Below are positions 22,049 through 31,013 of a stretch of DNA of 37,992 nt, piece by piece. The stretch comes from DATEOR01 sp035698665 (lineage in GTDB: Bacteria > Actinomycetota > Thermoleophilia > Gaiellales > Gaiellaceae). The DNA is taken from positions 1 to 37,992 of the forward strand of contig DASSBN010000016.1 of assembly GCA_035698665.1 (NCBI GenBank). The letters are read 5' to 3'. The position numbers and the translations under genes were made by a program. How positions within the stretch are numbered: the stretch's first letter is position 1; each line of letters starts with the position of its first letter. Below the pieces are notes generated by a model, which ran no database searches, was not told the origin of the DNA, and worked only from the letters and a program-made list of their open reading frames with translations.

Positions 22049-22951
22049 GTGTACAAACGCTGGCTCTGGCCAAGCCTCGCACTCCCGGGCACCGTCTGGC
22101 TGATCCTTCTCTTCGTCGTGCCGTTCTACGCGGTGCTCGGCGTCGCGCTCGGCACGGTCGACCCGATCCTCTTCCAGCCCGTTCCGATCTGGAACCCGCT
22201 CGAGTGGAACGTCGGCTGGATCCAGGAGGCCCTCACGCGGCTCGCTCCCGGCGGGATCTGGTTCGACGTCGGCATCCGCACGATCGTCTACGTCGCGCTG
22301 TCACTCGCCCTCAGCCTGCTCATCGGCTACCCGGTCGCTTACTACACGGCACGACACGCCGGGAGATGGAAGGGCCTGATCCTGGTCCTGATCATCCTCC
22401 CGCTCTGGATCAGCTACATGATGCGGATGCTGGCCTGGGTGAACCTGCTGCAATCCGACGGCTACGTGAACCGGTTCCTCATGTTCACGCACGTGCTCAG
22501 CCAGCCCCGCGACTGGCTCGGCGGGAGCTCGTCGACGGTCATCTTCGCGCTCGTCTACGGGTACATCCCCTATCTGATCCTGCCGCTCTTCGCCTCGCTC
22601 GACCGCATCGAGCGTAGCCACGTCGAGGCTGCGCGCGACCTCGGCGCGAGCCCGTGGGCGGCGTTCCGGACGGTGACCCTGCCGCTCTCGAAGACGGGGA
22701 TCCTCGGAGGGGCCGTGCTCATCACGCTGCCGATGTTCGGCGATTACTACACCCCGAACATCGTCTCCATGTCGCCGAAGACCTCGATGATCGGCAACCA
22801 GATCGACCTCTATTTCCACGGCGGGCCGCAGCCGACCCTGGGTGCGGCGCTGACGATCATCCTCGCCGTCTTCCTCACCTTCCTGATGGCCTACTACATG
22901 TGGAGCATCCACCGAGCGCAACGCGACGTCGGGGCGGTGGGGGCGCTGTGA
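22049..22951 (+). CDS. ABC transporter permease (PotB-like)
   Basis: A 300-residue inner-membrane permease of the binding-protein-dependent type. A first membrane segment (LALPGTVWLILLFVVPFYAVLGVAL) is followed by five more. The EAA loop is near HVEAARDLGASPWAAFRTVTLP, which contacts the ATPase. The start is GTG 22049, 9 bp after the binding protein's stop. It overlaps the next permease by GTGA. It pairs with the permease at 22948 as a heterodimer, as in PotB/PotC. Confidence 0.92.
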   Translation: MYKRWLWPSLALPGTVWLILLFVVPFYAVLGVALGTVDPILFQPVPIWNPLEWNVGWIQEALTRLAPGGIWFDVGIRTIVYVALSLALSLLIGYPVAYYTARHAGRWKGLILVLIILPLWISYMMRMLAWVNLLQSDGYVNRFLMFTHVLSQPRDWLGGSSSTVIFALVYGYIPYLILPLFASLDRIERSHVEAARDLGASPWAAFRTVTLPLSKTGILGGAVLITLPMFGDYYTPNIVSMSPKTSMIGNQIDLYFHGGPQPTLGAALTIILAVFLTFLMAYYMWSIHRAQRDVGAVGAL

Positions 22952-23874
22952 CGGCGGTCGCCGAGCGCCGGCCCGGCGGATTCTCGACCGCGGCGAGGGT
23001 CCGCGGCTGGCTGCGAAACCCGTGGGGGAAGCCGCGCTTCCTCGTCGTCATCACGTGGGCCTACATCATCTGGTCGATCGTCCCCGTGCTCATCGCGGTG
23101 CAGTTCTCGTTCAACGCGACGCGCTCGCGGACGGTCTGGGACGCCTTCTCCACGCGCTGGTACTGGGGCGACCCGGTGGACTCGGTCTGGCACGACCCGA
23201 CGCTCCGCCACGCGCTCGTCCAGACCTTCAAGCTCGCAGGCGCGGACGTCCTCATCGCCGTCCCGCTCGGGGTCCTCCTCGCGCTGGGGCTCGCGCGCTG
23301 GCGCGGGCGGGGCTCAGGTGCGTCCAACTTCATCATGCTCTTCCCGCTGGTCACCCCGGAGATCGTCATGGGCGTCTCCCTCCTCCTCATCTTCACGCAG
23401 CTCTTCACGTTCATCCACACGGGCACGGTCGCCCAGATCCTCGGGCACATCACCTTCTCGATCTCGTTCGTCGTGGTGATCGTGCGCGGCCGGCTCTTCT
23501 CGATCGGCAGGCAGTACGAGGAAGCGGCCGCCGACCTGGGCGCCACGCCGTTCGTGGCCCTGACCCGCGTGCTCCTTCCGCTGCTCACGCCCGCGATCGT
23601 CGCCGCGGCCGCGGTGGTCTTCGCCATCTCGGCGGACGACTTCGTGATCAGCCAGTGGCTCTCGAGCGGCGGCGAGACGGACACCGTCCCCATCCGGATC
23701 TACAGCGCGACGCGCGCGGCTCCCCTCCCCTCCGTGAACGCGATTGCGACGATCATGATGGTCTGCACCCTGATCATCGTCACGCTCGGCTTCCTCGCCT
23801 GGCGCCTCTTCACGAGCGGCGAGAAGAAGACCGGGACGGCGGCGGAAGACTTCGGCACAGCTTTCAGGCTCTGA
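22948..23874 (+). CDS. ABC transporter permease (PotC-like)
   Basis: A 308-residue second permease. It has a roughly 40-residue cytosolic N-terminus, six membrane segments beginning with FLVVITWAYIIWSIVPVLIAV, and an EAA loop at QYEEAAADLGATPFVALTRVLLP. The segment FAISADDFVISQWL is typical of PotC-type permeases. The GTG at 22948 overlaps the TGA of the first permease gene, so the two are translationally coupled for equal amounts. The C-terminal 20 residues (SGEKKTGTAAEDFG) are hydrophilic. Confidence 0.92.
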   Translation: MTAVAERRPGGFSTAARVRGWLRNPWGKPRFLVVITWAYIIWSIVPVLIAVQFSFNATRSRTVWDAFSTRWYWGDPVDSVWHDPTLRHALVQTFKLAGADVLIAVPLGVLLALGLARWRGRGSGASNFIMLFPLVTPEIVMGVSLLLIFTQLFTFIHTGTVAQILGHITFSISFVVVIVRGRLFSIGRQYEEAAADLGATPFVALTRVLLPLLTPAIVAAAAVVFAISADDFVISQWLSSGGETDTVPIRIYSATRAAPLPSVNAIATIMMVCTLIIVTLGFLAWRLFTSGEKKTGTAAEDFGTAFRL

Positions 23875-23890
23875 GGTAGCTTCGGACACG

Positions 23891-25030
23891 ATGGCACGCG
23901 GCGAGATCGAACTCACCAAGCTGACGAAGGAGTTCGCCGAGGTGCGCGCGGTCGACGCGATCGACCTGCACGTGCCCGGAGGAGAGTTCTTCTCGCTGCT
24001 CGGGCCGTCCGGCTGCGGAAAGACGACGACCCTCCGCATGATCGCCGGCTTCGAGCGTCCGACCTCGGGCCAGATCCTCCTCGACGGCTCCGACGTGGCC
24101 TACACGCCCCCGCACCAGCGGAACGTCAACACGGTGTTCCAGAACTACGCCCTGTTCCCGCACCTGAACGTCTACGACAACATCGCGTTCGGGCTGAAGC
24201 GCGCCAAGCGGCCCAAGGCCGAGATCCGCGAGCGCGTCGGCAAGGCCCTCGAGCTCGTGCAGCTCACGGGGTACGAGCGGCGCAAGTCCTCGCAGCTCTC
24301 CGGCGGCCAGCAGCAGCGCGTTGCCCTGGCGCGCGCGCTCGTGCTCAACCCGGCGGTGCTGCTCTTGGACGAGCCGCTCGGTGCCCTCGACGCGAAGCTG
24401 CGAAAGGCGCTGCAGATCGAGCTCAAGTCGCTCCAGCAGGAAGTCGGCATCACCTTCCTCTACGTCACGCACGACCAGGAGGAAGCGCTCACGATGTCGG
24501 ACCGTCTCGCCGTCATGAACGGCGGCCGGGTCGAGCAGGTCGGCGCGCCGCAGGACGTCTACGAAGACCCGGAGACGCTCTTCGTCGCCGACTTCCTCGG
24601 CGTCTCCAACCTGATGGAGGCGCGGATCGTGAGCACCGGCACTGCGGCATGCCGCGTCGCGGTCGACGGCTACGAGCTCGAGACGCGCGGGACCGAGCTC
24701 GACGTCAGCGGCGAGGCGAAGATCGTCATCCGCCCCGAGCGCATCGAGCTCGAGCCGCACGGCTCGCCCTCCGGCGCGAACCGGGTCCCGGGCATGGTCG
24801 AGCGCGTCGTCTACGTCGGGTCGGCGATCCAGGTCATCGTCCGGGCGGCGACCGGCGAGGCTCTCCAGGCCCTGATCCAGAACACCGGCGCGGGCAACCC
24901 CTACGAGCAGGGAACGCCGGTGCAGCTCCACCTGCCCGCCGATGCGCTGCGCGTCCTCCCTTCCGGGATCGGCGACGTGCCTTCCCTCAAAGGCGACGAG
25001 CAGGTCGAGGAGAGCGCAGCGGCGAGCTGA
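23891..25030 (+). CDS. ABC transporter ATP-binding protein (PotA-like)
   Basis: A 379-residue ATPase that drives the importer. The nucleotide-binding domain (about 1-240) has Walker A GPSGCGKTT, Q-loop VFQNYALFPH, signature LSGGQQQR, Walker B LLLDEPLGALD and the switch His in VTHDQEEA. A C-terminal TOBE/OB region follows (about 270-365), as in PotA and other MOI-type ATPases that can be regulated through this domain. The start is ATG 23891, 16 bp after the permease stop. It is the last gene of the operon and ends 3 bp before the stop of the convergent SDR gene. Confidence 0.93.
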   Translation: MARGEIELTKLTKEFAEVRAVDAIDLHVPGGEFFSLLGPSGCGKTTTLRMIAGFERPTSGQILLDGSDVAYTPPHQRNVNTVFQNYALFPHLNVYDNIAFGLKRAKRPKAEIRERVGKALELVQLTGYERRKSSQLSGGQQQRVALARALVLNPAVLLLDEPLGALDAKLRKALQIELKSLQQEVGITFLYVTHDQEEALTMSDRLAVMNGGRVEQVGAPQDVYEDPETLFVADFLGVSNLMEARIVSTGTAACRVAVDGYELETRGTELDVSGEAKIVIRPERIELEPHGSPSGANRVPGMVERVVYVGSAIQVIVRAATGEALQALIQNTGAGNPYEQGTPVQLHLPADALRVLPSGIGDVPSLKGDEQVEESAAAS

Positions 25031-25033
25031 CGT

Positions 25034-25849
25034 TCAGCGCGGCATCTTGCCGAGCGCGGGCATGTAGGACTCCTGCTCGAGCCAGTGCCCGCCGTCGATG
25101 GTAAGCGTCTCGCCCGTGACGTAGTCGGCGTACGGCGAGCAGAGGGCGGTCGCCCACCAGGCGACCTCTTCCGGCGTGGCCAGCCGCCCGGCAGGCACCG
25201 TGGCTGCGACGCGCTTGCGGTCCTCCTCCGTCGGCCAGAGCGCCTGACCGGCGCCCTCCGTGTCCGTCGGCCCGGGGCAGATGCAGTTGGCACGGATACC
25301 GTGGGGCGCCCATTCGACTGCCAGCGTTCGCGTCATCGCAACGATGCCCGCCTTCGCTGCGGCGGAATGGATCGTGCCCGGCCCGCCGGTCCAGGCGTAG
25401 CTCGCGATCACGCTGAGGATGGCGCCGCCGTCGCCCTGCTCGATCATCTGCTTCCCGGCCGCGCGGGAGCAGAGGAAGCTGCCGTCGAGGACGATCGCCA
25501 CAACGGCGCGCCAGCCGTTCGGCGAGAGCTCTTCCGCCTTGACGACGAAGTTCCCGGCTGCGTTGTTGACGAGGACGTCGACGCGCCCGAAGCGCTCGAC
25601 CGCCGCGGCGACGAGAGCCTCGACCTGCTCGGGGTCGCGGACGTCGGTTGGCTGCGCGAGCGCCTGGGCGCCCCGGCCCTCGATCAGGCCCACCGTCTCG
25701 TCCAGCGGCTCCGGGCGCCGGCCGGCGACGACGACGCTCGCCCCGAGGCGACCGAACTCGAGTGCGAACGCCCGCCCGAGGCCGCTTCCCCCGCCGGTGA
25801 CGAGCGCGACCTTCCCTTCGAAAGTTCCCTCAGCGAGCATCGGCGCCAT
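25034..25849 (-). CDS. SDR-family reductase, 2,4-dienoyl-CoA reductase (DECR)-like
   Basis: A 271-residue SDR. NADP-binding TGGGSGLG, NNAAGNF and the active-site helix HSAAAKAGIVAMTRTLAVEWAPHGIR are visible. In the last motif Ser replaces the usual SDR Tyr four residues before the Lys, as in mitochondrial-type 2,4-dienoyl-CoA reductases, and the EW-x-HGIR stretch is also DECR-like. It probably reduces an unsaturated acyl-CoA with NADPH. ATG 25849 overlaps the upstream synthetase stop by 20 bp (ATG 25840 is an alternative), making it the last gene of the - strand acyl-CoA operon. Confidence 0.88.
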   Translation of the reverse strand: MAPMLAEGTFEGKVALVTGGGSGLGRAFALEFGRLGASVVVAGRRPEPLDETVGLIEGRGAQALAQPTDVRDPEQVEALVAAAVERFGRVDVLVNNAAGNFVVKAEELSPNGWRAVVAIVLDGSFLCSRAAGKQMIEQGDGGAILSVIASYAWTGGPGTIHSAAAKAGIVAMTRTLAVEWAPHGIRANCICPGPTDTEGAGQALWPTEEDRKRVAATVPAGRLATPEEVAWWATALCSPYADYVTGETLTIDGGHWLEQESYMPALGKMPR

Positions 25850-27896
25850 TCTCGCCGCTCAGGACGCGCGCATCGAGAACAAGCGCTCCCGAAGATGTCA
25901 CGAGGAGCGGGTTGATCTCGATCTCGGCCAGGTCGGGGCGGGACGCCGCGAGGCGCGAAAGCGCCGCGACGGCCTCCGCCGCAGCCGGCACGTCGACGGG
26001 CGGCCGCCCGCGCGCGCCTTCCAGAATGGCGGCGCCACGAAGCGAGCGGACGAGCTCCTCGGCCTGGGGGGCGTCCACGGGAGCGAGGGCCACCGCGGTG
26101 TCCTTGAGAAGCTCGGCGTAGATCCCACCGATTCCGACGAGGACGATCGGGCCGAAGCGCGGATCGCGAATGCAGCCGGCAATGAGCTCGACGCCGTCGC
26201 CCACGGGTGCCATCCGCTCGACGGAGTACCCTTCGGGAGACAATGTTGCCATGTTTGCCAACGCATCTCCCAGAGCCCCCTCGTTCGCGATGCCGAGTGC
26301 GACGCCGCCTGCGTCAGACTTGTGCAAGAGCCCGAGCGCCTTGACCGCGACGGGATAGCCGAGCTCGGCCGCAGCCGAACGCGCCTCCTCGGCAGTCGTC
26401 ACGCGACGTGCAGGCGGAAGCTCGATCCCGGCGGACGCCACGAGCTCCCTCGCCTCCCAGTAGCCGGTGGGGACTGGTCCCTCGGCAGGAGGAGGCAGCT
26501 CCGGCACCCCGCGCGGGGACCGCTCTGCCTGGTCCGCCAAGCGGGCGAGTGCCCAGGCCGCGGCCTCGATCTCGCGGTAGACGGGCACGCCGGCCTCGCG
26601 GAGGGCGACGAGAGACGGCGAGCGCGGGTACATCGATTGGACGACCAGGGCGCGTTCGGTGTCTTTCGCCGCGCGGGCCATCCCGAGCGCGACCTCGGTC
26701 TCCTCGGCCTGGAATTCGTCCGAGAACTCGCTGTAGCCGCCGAAGTAGCCCGTCACGAGCGCCGCGTCGACCTCGCCGGACTCGAGGATGATCCTCGTCA
26801 CGTCCTCGAAGATCGTGAGGAACTGCTCGCCGGCTCCCGCGAAGTCGACGGGATTGCGCGTCGGCGCCGCATCGGGAAGATGCGGGGCGATCCGGCCCTG
26901 CAGCTCGTCGGAGAGCGGCGGCAAGTCGAGACCCTCGGCCGAGGCGACGTCGGACGCGACGATTCCGTGCCCGCCGCCGTCGCCGACGATGACGACCCTT
27001 CTCCCGCGCGGGCGCACCCGGGCCAGCTCCGCCTGCGCGAGATCGATCAGCTCGCGGGGCGAGCGCACGCGCACCATGCCGGCAGCGCGGCACGCGGCTT
27101 CCACGGCCGTCTCGTTGCTGACCAGCGCGCCGGTGTGCGATCTCGCCGCCTGGGCGCCGACCTCCCCTGCGCCGACCGTGAGAAGAATCACGGGCTTCCC
27201 GGCCTCGACGGCCTCGAGTGCGGCGCGGGCGAAGGCTCTCCCGTCGCGGAAGTCCTCGCAGTAGAGCGCGATCACGCGCGTCGGCTCGTGCTCGATGAGG
27301 CTCGCGACGAGCTCGCCTGCCTCGAGATCCGCCTGGTTTCCGAGCGACGCGAAGCGGGAGAAACCCAGGCCGTAGTCCTCCGCGAGGAGAGCGAGCTCGA
27401 GGGCGAGGTTGCCGCTCTGAGAGATGAGCCCGAGCGCGCCGCCCTGCAACTCGCTCCAGCCGAGATCGAGGCCCGCGGCCGCGTCGAAGATCCCGAGGCA
27501 GTTGGGTCCGAGGAGAACGGCTCCCGCTTCGCGCACCCGCTCGACGATCGCGGCCTCGCGCGCACGCCCGTCGGCTCCGGTCTCACCGAGGCCGGTCGTG
27601 ATCCCGACGAGCGCCTTGGCTCCCGCGGCGAGCGAGGCCTCGACCGCCTCCTCGAAGCCGTCGGCTGGAACCGAGAGGACGACGAGCTCGGGCGGCTCCG
27701 GGAGATCGGCGAGGGATGCATACGCGCGCCGGTCGAGAATCTCCCCGCGGTTTCGGTTCACGAGGTAGACGGAGCGCGCCTTCTCGCCACGCAATGCGCC
27801 AAGTGCGAGACGATTCCCCCACTTCGCCGGGTCGTTCGAAGCCCCGAGGATCGCGACCGAGCGCGGATTGAAAAGCGCGCGGAGGTCCCGGCTCAA
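25830..27896 (-). CDS. ADP-forming acyl-CoA synthetase (acetate-CoA ligase-like)
   Basis: A 688-residue fused NDP-forming acyl-CoA synthetase. It has the CoA-binding domain (FNPRSVAILGASNDPAKWGN), GPNCLGI and SQSGNLALE, the phosphohistidine loop ARSHTGALVSNE, then an ATP-grasp domain (from about residue 470) with LGYPVAVKALGLLHKSDAGG and EIEINPLLV. It matches the acetate/acyl-CoA synthetase and pimeloyl-CoA synthetase-like group. The only start close to the conserved N-terminus is TTG 27896, overlapping the TGA of the preceding dehydrogenase gene (TTGA); a longer frame upstream is antisense-type noise over that gene. It is in one operon with an acyl-CoA dehydrogenase, so it probably activates the acid that the dehydrogenase oxidises. 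Confidence 0.9.
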   Translation of the reverse strand: MSRDLRALFNPRSVAILGASNDPAKWGNRLALGALRGEKARSVYLVNRNRGEILDRRAYASLADLPEPPELVVLSVPADGFEEAVEASLAAGAKALVGITTGLGETGADGRAREAAIVERVREAGAVLLGPNCLGIFDAAAGLDLGWSELQGGALGLISQSGNLALELALLAEDYGLGFSRFASLGNQADLEAGELVASLIEHEPTRVIALYCEDFRDGRAFARAALEAVEAGKPVILLTVGAGEVGAQAARSHTGALVSNETAVEAACRAAGMVRVRSPRELIDLAQAELARVRPRGRRVVIVGDGGGHGIVASDVASAEGLDLPPLSDELQGRIAPHLPDAAPTRNPVDFAGAGEQFLTIFEDVTRIILESGEVDAALVTGYFGGYSEFSDEFQAEETEVALGMARAAKDTERALVVQSMYPRSPSLVALREAGVPVYREIEAAAWALARLADQAERSPRGVPELPPPAEGPVPTGYWEARELVASAGIELPPARRVTTAEEARSAAAELGYPVAVKALGLLHKSDAGGVALGIANEGALGDALANMATLSPEGYSVERMAPVGDGVELIAGCIRDPRFGPIVLVGIGGIYAELLKDTAVALAPVDAPQAEELVRSLRGAAILEGARGRPPVDVPAAAEAVAALSRLAASRPDLAEIEINPLLVTSSGALVLDARVLSGENGADAR

Positions 27897-29059
27897 GATT
27901 CGAGGAGGCGTCGCGAGATGATGAGGCGCTGGATGTCGGAAGTGCCTTCCTCGATCTCTTCGAGCTTGGCGTCCCGCATCCACTTCTCGACGGGGTATTC
28001 GCGCGAGTAGCCCCAGCCGCCGAGGGTCTGCACCGCCGCCCAGGTGCACCACATCGCCGTCTCGGAGGCGAAGAGCTTCGCCATCGACGCCTCGAGCGAG
28101 GCAGGCTCGCCCGCGTCCAGCTTGCGCGCAGCGCGCCAGACGAGCAGGCGCGAGGCATCCACACGCGTCGCCATGTCGGCGAGGCGAAAGGCGACGGCCT
28201 GGTGCTCGGCGATCGGCTTACCGAACTGCTCGCGCGACTTGGAGTAGTCGACCGCGTACTCGAGCGCCGCGCGGGCGAGGCCGGTGGCTGCGGCGGCAAG
28301 AGTGACCCGCGAGCGGTCGAACGTGTGCATGAGCCCATAGAAGCCCTGGCCCTCGTCACCGAGGCGCCGGTCGGCTGGAAGCTCCGCGTCCTCGAGGAAC
28401 ATCTCCGCGTTCAGGATCGCGCGCTGGCCCATCTTCTTCATCGGCGCCCCGAAGCTGATGCCCTGGTCGCCCTTCTCGACCACGAAGGCCGTCACGCCCT
28501 TCGAGCGCGTGCCCGGCGCCACAGTCGCGAAAACGACGTAGAAGTCGGCGACCCCGCCGTTCGAGATCCAGCTCTTCTGCCCACGAAGGACGTAGCCCTC
28601 GCCCGACTTCGTCGCGCCGGTCTGGATCGAGGCTGCGTCCGACCCCGCTCCCGGCTCCGTCGTCGCGAGGGCGGTCAGCACAGGCTTCTCGCCGGTCAGG
28701 GGCTCGATCCAACGCCGCTTCTGCGCGTCGCTCCCGAGCGCCAGCACCGGCTCCGCGAAAAACCCGCCGGAGGTGACGAGGTTGCCGATCCCGGAGCAGC
28801 CCCAGCAGAGCTCCTCCTGGACGACGCAGCCCGTCAGGCAGTCGGTCATGCCGCCCCCGCCGTACTCCTCCGGAAGCATGAAGGACGTGATGCCGACTTC
28901 GGCCGCCTTGTACCAGACCTCCCACGGCATCTCGGTGTCCGCCTCGTCGACGGCCTGGGAGATCGGCCGGATCTCGCGCTGCGCGAACTCGCGGCAGAGC
29001 GCCTGGATCTCGCGCTGCTCGTCGGAGAGACCGAACGGCTCGGAGGCGACCTTGCTCAC
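27893..29059 (-). CDS. Acyl-CoA dehydrogenase
   Basis: A 388-residue FAD acyl-CoA dehydrogenase close to the short-chain/butyryl-CoA type. It has LATTEPGAGSDAASI, GQKSWISNGGVADFYVVFA, the TFDRSRVTLAAAATGLARAALE helix, REQFGKPIAEHQAVAFRLADM, QTLGGWGYSREYPVEKWMRDAK and the catalytic Glu in EEIEEGTSDIQRL. The start is GTG 29059, 22 bp after the upstream SDR. It overlaps the synthetase downstream. Confidence 0.92.
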   Translation of the reverse strand: MSKVASEPFGLSDEQREIQALCREFAQREIRPISQAVDEADTEMPWEVWYKAAEVGITSFMLPEEYGGGGMTDCLTGCVVQEELCWGCSGIGNLVTSGGFFAEPVLALGSDAQKRRWIEPLTGEKPVLTALATTEPGAGSDAASIQTGATKSGEGYVLRGQKSWISNGGVADFYVVFATVAPGTRSKGVTAFVVEKGDQGISFGAPMKKMGQRAILNAEMFLEDAELPADRRLGDEGQGFYGLMHTFDRSRVTLAAAATGLARAALEYAVDYSKSREQFGKPIAEHQAVAFRLADMATRVDASRLLVWRAARKLDAGEPASLEASMAKLFASETAMWCTWAAVQTLGGWGYSREYPVEKWMRDAKLEEIEEGTSDIQRLIISRRLLES

Positions 29060-29081
29060 GGGCCCATCCTAAGCCGTCGAA

Positions 29082-29840
29082 TCACCAGACCCCGCCGAGC
29101 GCGACGGTGATGCCCTCGGCGTTGATCCCGCTCGCCTCCTCGCTCGCGAGGAAGGCGATGGTCTCGGCGATCTCCTCGGCCGTCACCACGCGACCGACGG
29201 GATACTCGGCGTCGCGCTCGGCCCAGACCTCCTCGACGGTGAGCCCGCGCCGCTCGGCCTCGAGCCGGGCGGAGCGCTCGGCCATCTCCGTCCGCACCCA
29301 GCCGGGCAGGACGGCGTTGCACGTCACCCCGAACGGGCCGAGGTCCTGCGCCACGGCACGCATGAGCCCCAGGAGGCCGTGCTTCGAAGCCGTGTAGGCC
29401 GAGCACCTCGGCGCGCCCAGCTCGCCCGAGGTCGAGCTGACCATGACGATGCGGCCCCACCCGCGCTCCTTCATGTCCACCGCTGCGGCTCGGCAGAGGA
29501 AGAAGGGGCCGTCGAGGTTGACCGCCATCGTCTCGCGCCAGACGTCGGTCTCCTGCGCCCAGATCTCCCGTTCGTGCCCCGACCCGACGCCCGCGTTGAG
29601 AACGAGGATCTCGACCGGGCCGAGCCGGGTGCGCGCCTCGGCGACGATCCGCTCGCAGCCCTCCTCGGTCGCCACCGACTCGGCGAGCACCTCGACGGAG
29701 GCCTCCTCCGCGAGCGCGGCGAGCTCGTCCTCCGTCCGGGACACTCCGAGCACACGGGCGCCGCGGCCGGCCAGCGCAAGCGCCGTCGCGCGACCGATTC
29801 CGCGTCCGGCGCCGGTGACGATCGCGACCCGTCCCTCCAC
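29082..29840 (-). CDS. SDR-family oxidoreductase, canonical
   Basis: A 252-residue classical SDR with the complete catalytic set. It has TGAGRGIG for the cofactor, LNAG in place of NNAG, Ser in VMVSSTSGE, and Y-x3-K in SAYTASKHGLLGL. The C-terminal GINAEGITVALGG is typical. It resembles 3-oxoacyl-ACP or 3-hydroxyacyl-CoA reductases. GTG 29840 (VEGRVAIVTGAG) is preferred; a TTG at 29876 would add a basic leader and nearly touch the divergent gene. It is the first gene of the - strand operon with the dehydrogenase, synthetase and DECR-like SDR, giving a possible beta-oxidation-like set. Confidence 0.88.
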   Translation of the reverse strand: MEGRVAIVTGAGRGIGRATALALAGRGARVLGVSRTEDELAALAEEASVEVLAESVATEEGCERIVAEARTRLGPVEILVLNAGVGSGHEREIWAQETDVWRETMAVNLDGPFFLCRAAAVDMKERGWGRIVMVSSTSGELGAPRCSAYTASKHGLLGLMRAVAQDLGPFGVTCNAVLPGWVRTEMAERSARLEAERRGLTVEEVWAERDAEYPVGRVVTAEEIAETIAFLASEEASGINAEGITVALGGVW

Positions 29841-29893
29841 GCAGGGACTCTCGCGCCTGCGCGCCGTCCGCGTCAACGAGGAAGAATCTGTTC

Positions 29894-31003
29894 GTGCCAG
29901 GAGATTCGGCCCAGGTGGTGATCATCGGCGGCGGCGCGATGGGCACGAGCACCGCGTTCCACCTCGCCCAGCTCGGAGTCACGGACGTCGTCCTCTGCGA
30001 GCGGGAGACACTCGGAAGCGGCTCGACGAGCAAATCGGCCGGGGGCATCCGGGCCCAGTTCGCCGACGAGATCAACATCCGGATCGCGCTGATCTCACTG
30101 CTCGAGTTCCGCAACTTCGAGGAGAAGATCGGGACCGACATCGACTTCCGGGAGACCGGCTACCTCTTCCTGCTCGACTCCGACGACGACGTGCGCCGCT
30201 TTCGGGAGGCCGTCGGCCTGCAGGGGTCGCTCGGCGTCCTCTCGACGGAGCTGACGCTCGACGAGGTGCTCCAGCTCGTCCCGCAGGTGAATACGGACGG
30301 GCTTCGCGGCGCGACCTACTGCCCGCGCGACGGCTTCGCGACGCCGGAGGCGGTCGTCCGCGGGTACGCGGCTGCGGCGGCGGCGAAGGGAGTCCGCATC
30401 AAGCAGGGCGTCGACGTGACGCGCATTCCCGTGCTCGGAAACAAGATCCTCGGGGTCGACACGACGGAGGGGCGCATCAAGACGGACACCGTCGTCTGCG
30501 CCGCTGGGGTCTGGTCGAAGGACGTCGCCGCTCTCATCGGAATGAACCTGCCGGTCGAGGGCGCGGTGCGCTGGATGCACTACACGCCGGAGTCCCCGGG
30601 GCTCCCCGACGTCGTACCGCTGACCGTGGACTTCTCTACGGGCTTCTACTTCCACCGTGAGGGGCCGGGGCTCGTCTTCGGCGGCCGCGAGCCCACGATC
30701 GAGGGCGTGGCGACCCAGGGAACCCGCCGGCTGCCGATGCTGAGCGAGCTCCCGATCCAGTCGTCCTGGTGGGGCTACTACGAGATGAGCCCCGACCACA
30801 ACGCGATCGTGGGCGAGGCGGCCGAGCCCTCGCGCTTCCTCTACGCCACCGGGTTTTCGGGCCATGGCTTCCAGCAGAGCCCTGCGATCGGGGAGCACCT
30901 GGCCGAGCGGGTGATCGGCGCGAAGCCGACCCTCGACCTCTCGGCCTTCTCCGCCTCCCGCTTCGAGCATGGCGAAGCTCGCGAGGAAGCCTTCGTGATC
31001 TAG
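29894..31003 (+). CDS. DAO-type FAD oxidoreductase (sarcosine oxidase beta-like)
   Basis: A 369-residue FAD-dependent amine/amino acid oxidoreductase. It has a dinucleotide fold VVIIGGGAMGTSTAFHLAQLG at the N-terminus, SKSAGGIRAQFADEINIRIA as in sarcosine and dimethylglycine oxidase beta subunits, and the C-terminal FAD contact region FLYATGFSGHGFQQSPAIGEHLAE. It oxidises a secondary or tertiary amine C-N bond, passing electrons to oxygen or a carrier. It could act on N-methylated products formed by the Rieske oxygenase at 19563, but it is 9 kb away and in a different operon. The start is GTG 29894. The histidine phosphatase gene follows after 10 bp. Confidence 0.89.
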   Translation: MPGDSAQVVIIGGGAMGTSTAFHLAQLGVTDVVLCERETLGSGSTSKSAGGIRAQFADEINIRIALISLLEFRNFEEKIGTDIDFRETGYLFLLDSDDDVRRFREAVGLQGSLGVLSTELTLDEVLQLVPQVNTDGLRGATYCPRDGFATPEAVVRGYAAAAAAKGVRIKQGVDVTRIPVLGNKILGVDTTEGRIKTDTVVCAAGVWSKDVAALIGMNLPVEGAVRWMHYTPESPGLPDVVPLTVDFSTGFYFHREGPGLVFGGREPTIEGVATQGTRRLPMLSELPIQSSWWGYYEMSPDHNAIVGEAAEPSRFLYATGFSGHGFQQSPAIGEHLAERVIGAKPTLDLSAFSASRFEHGEAREEAFVI

Positions 31004-31013
31004 CCTGCCGGGC

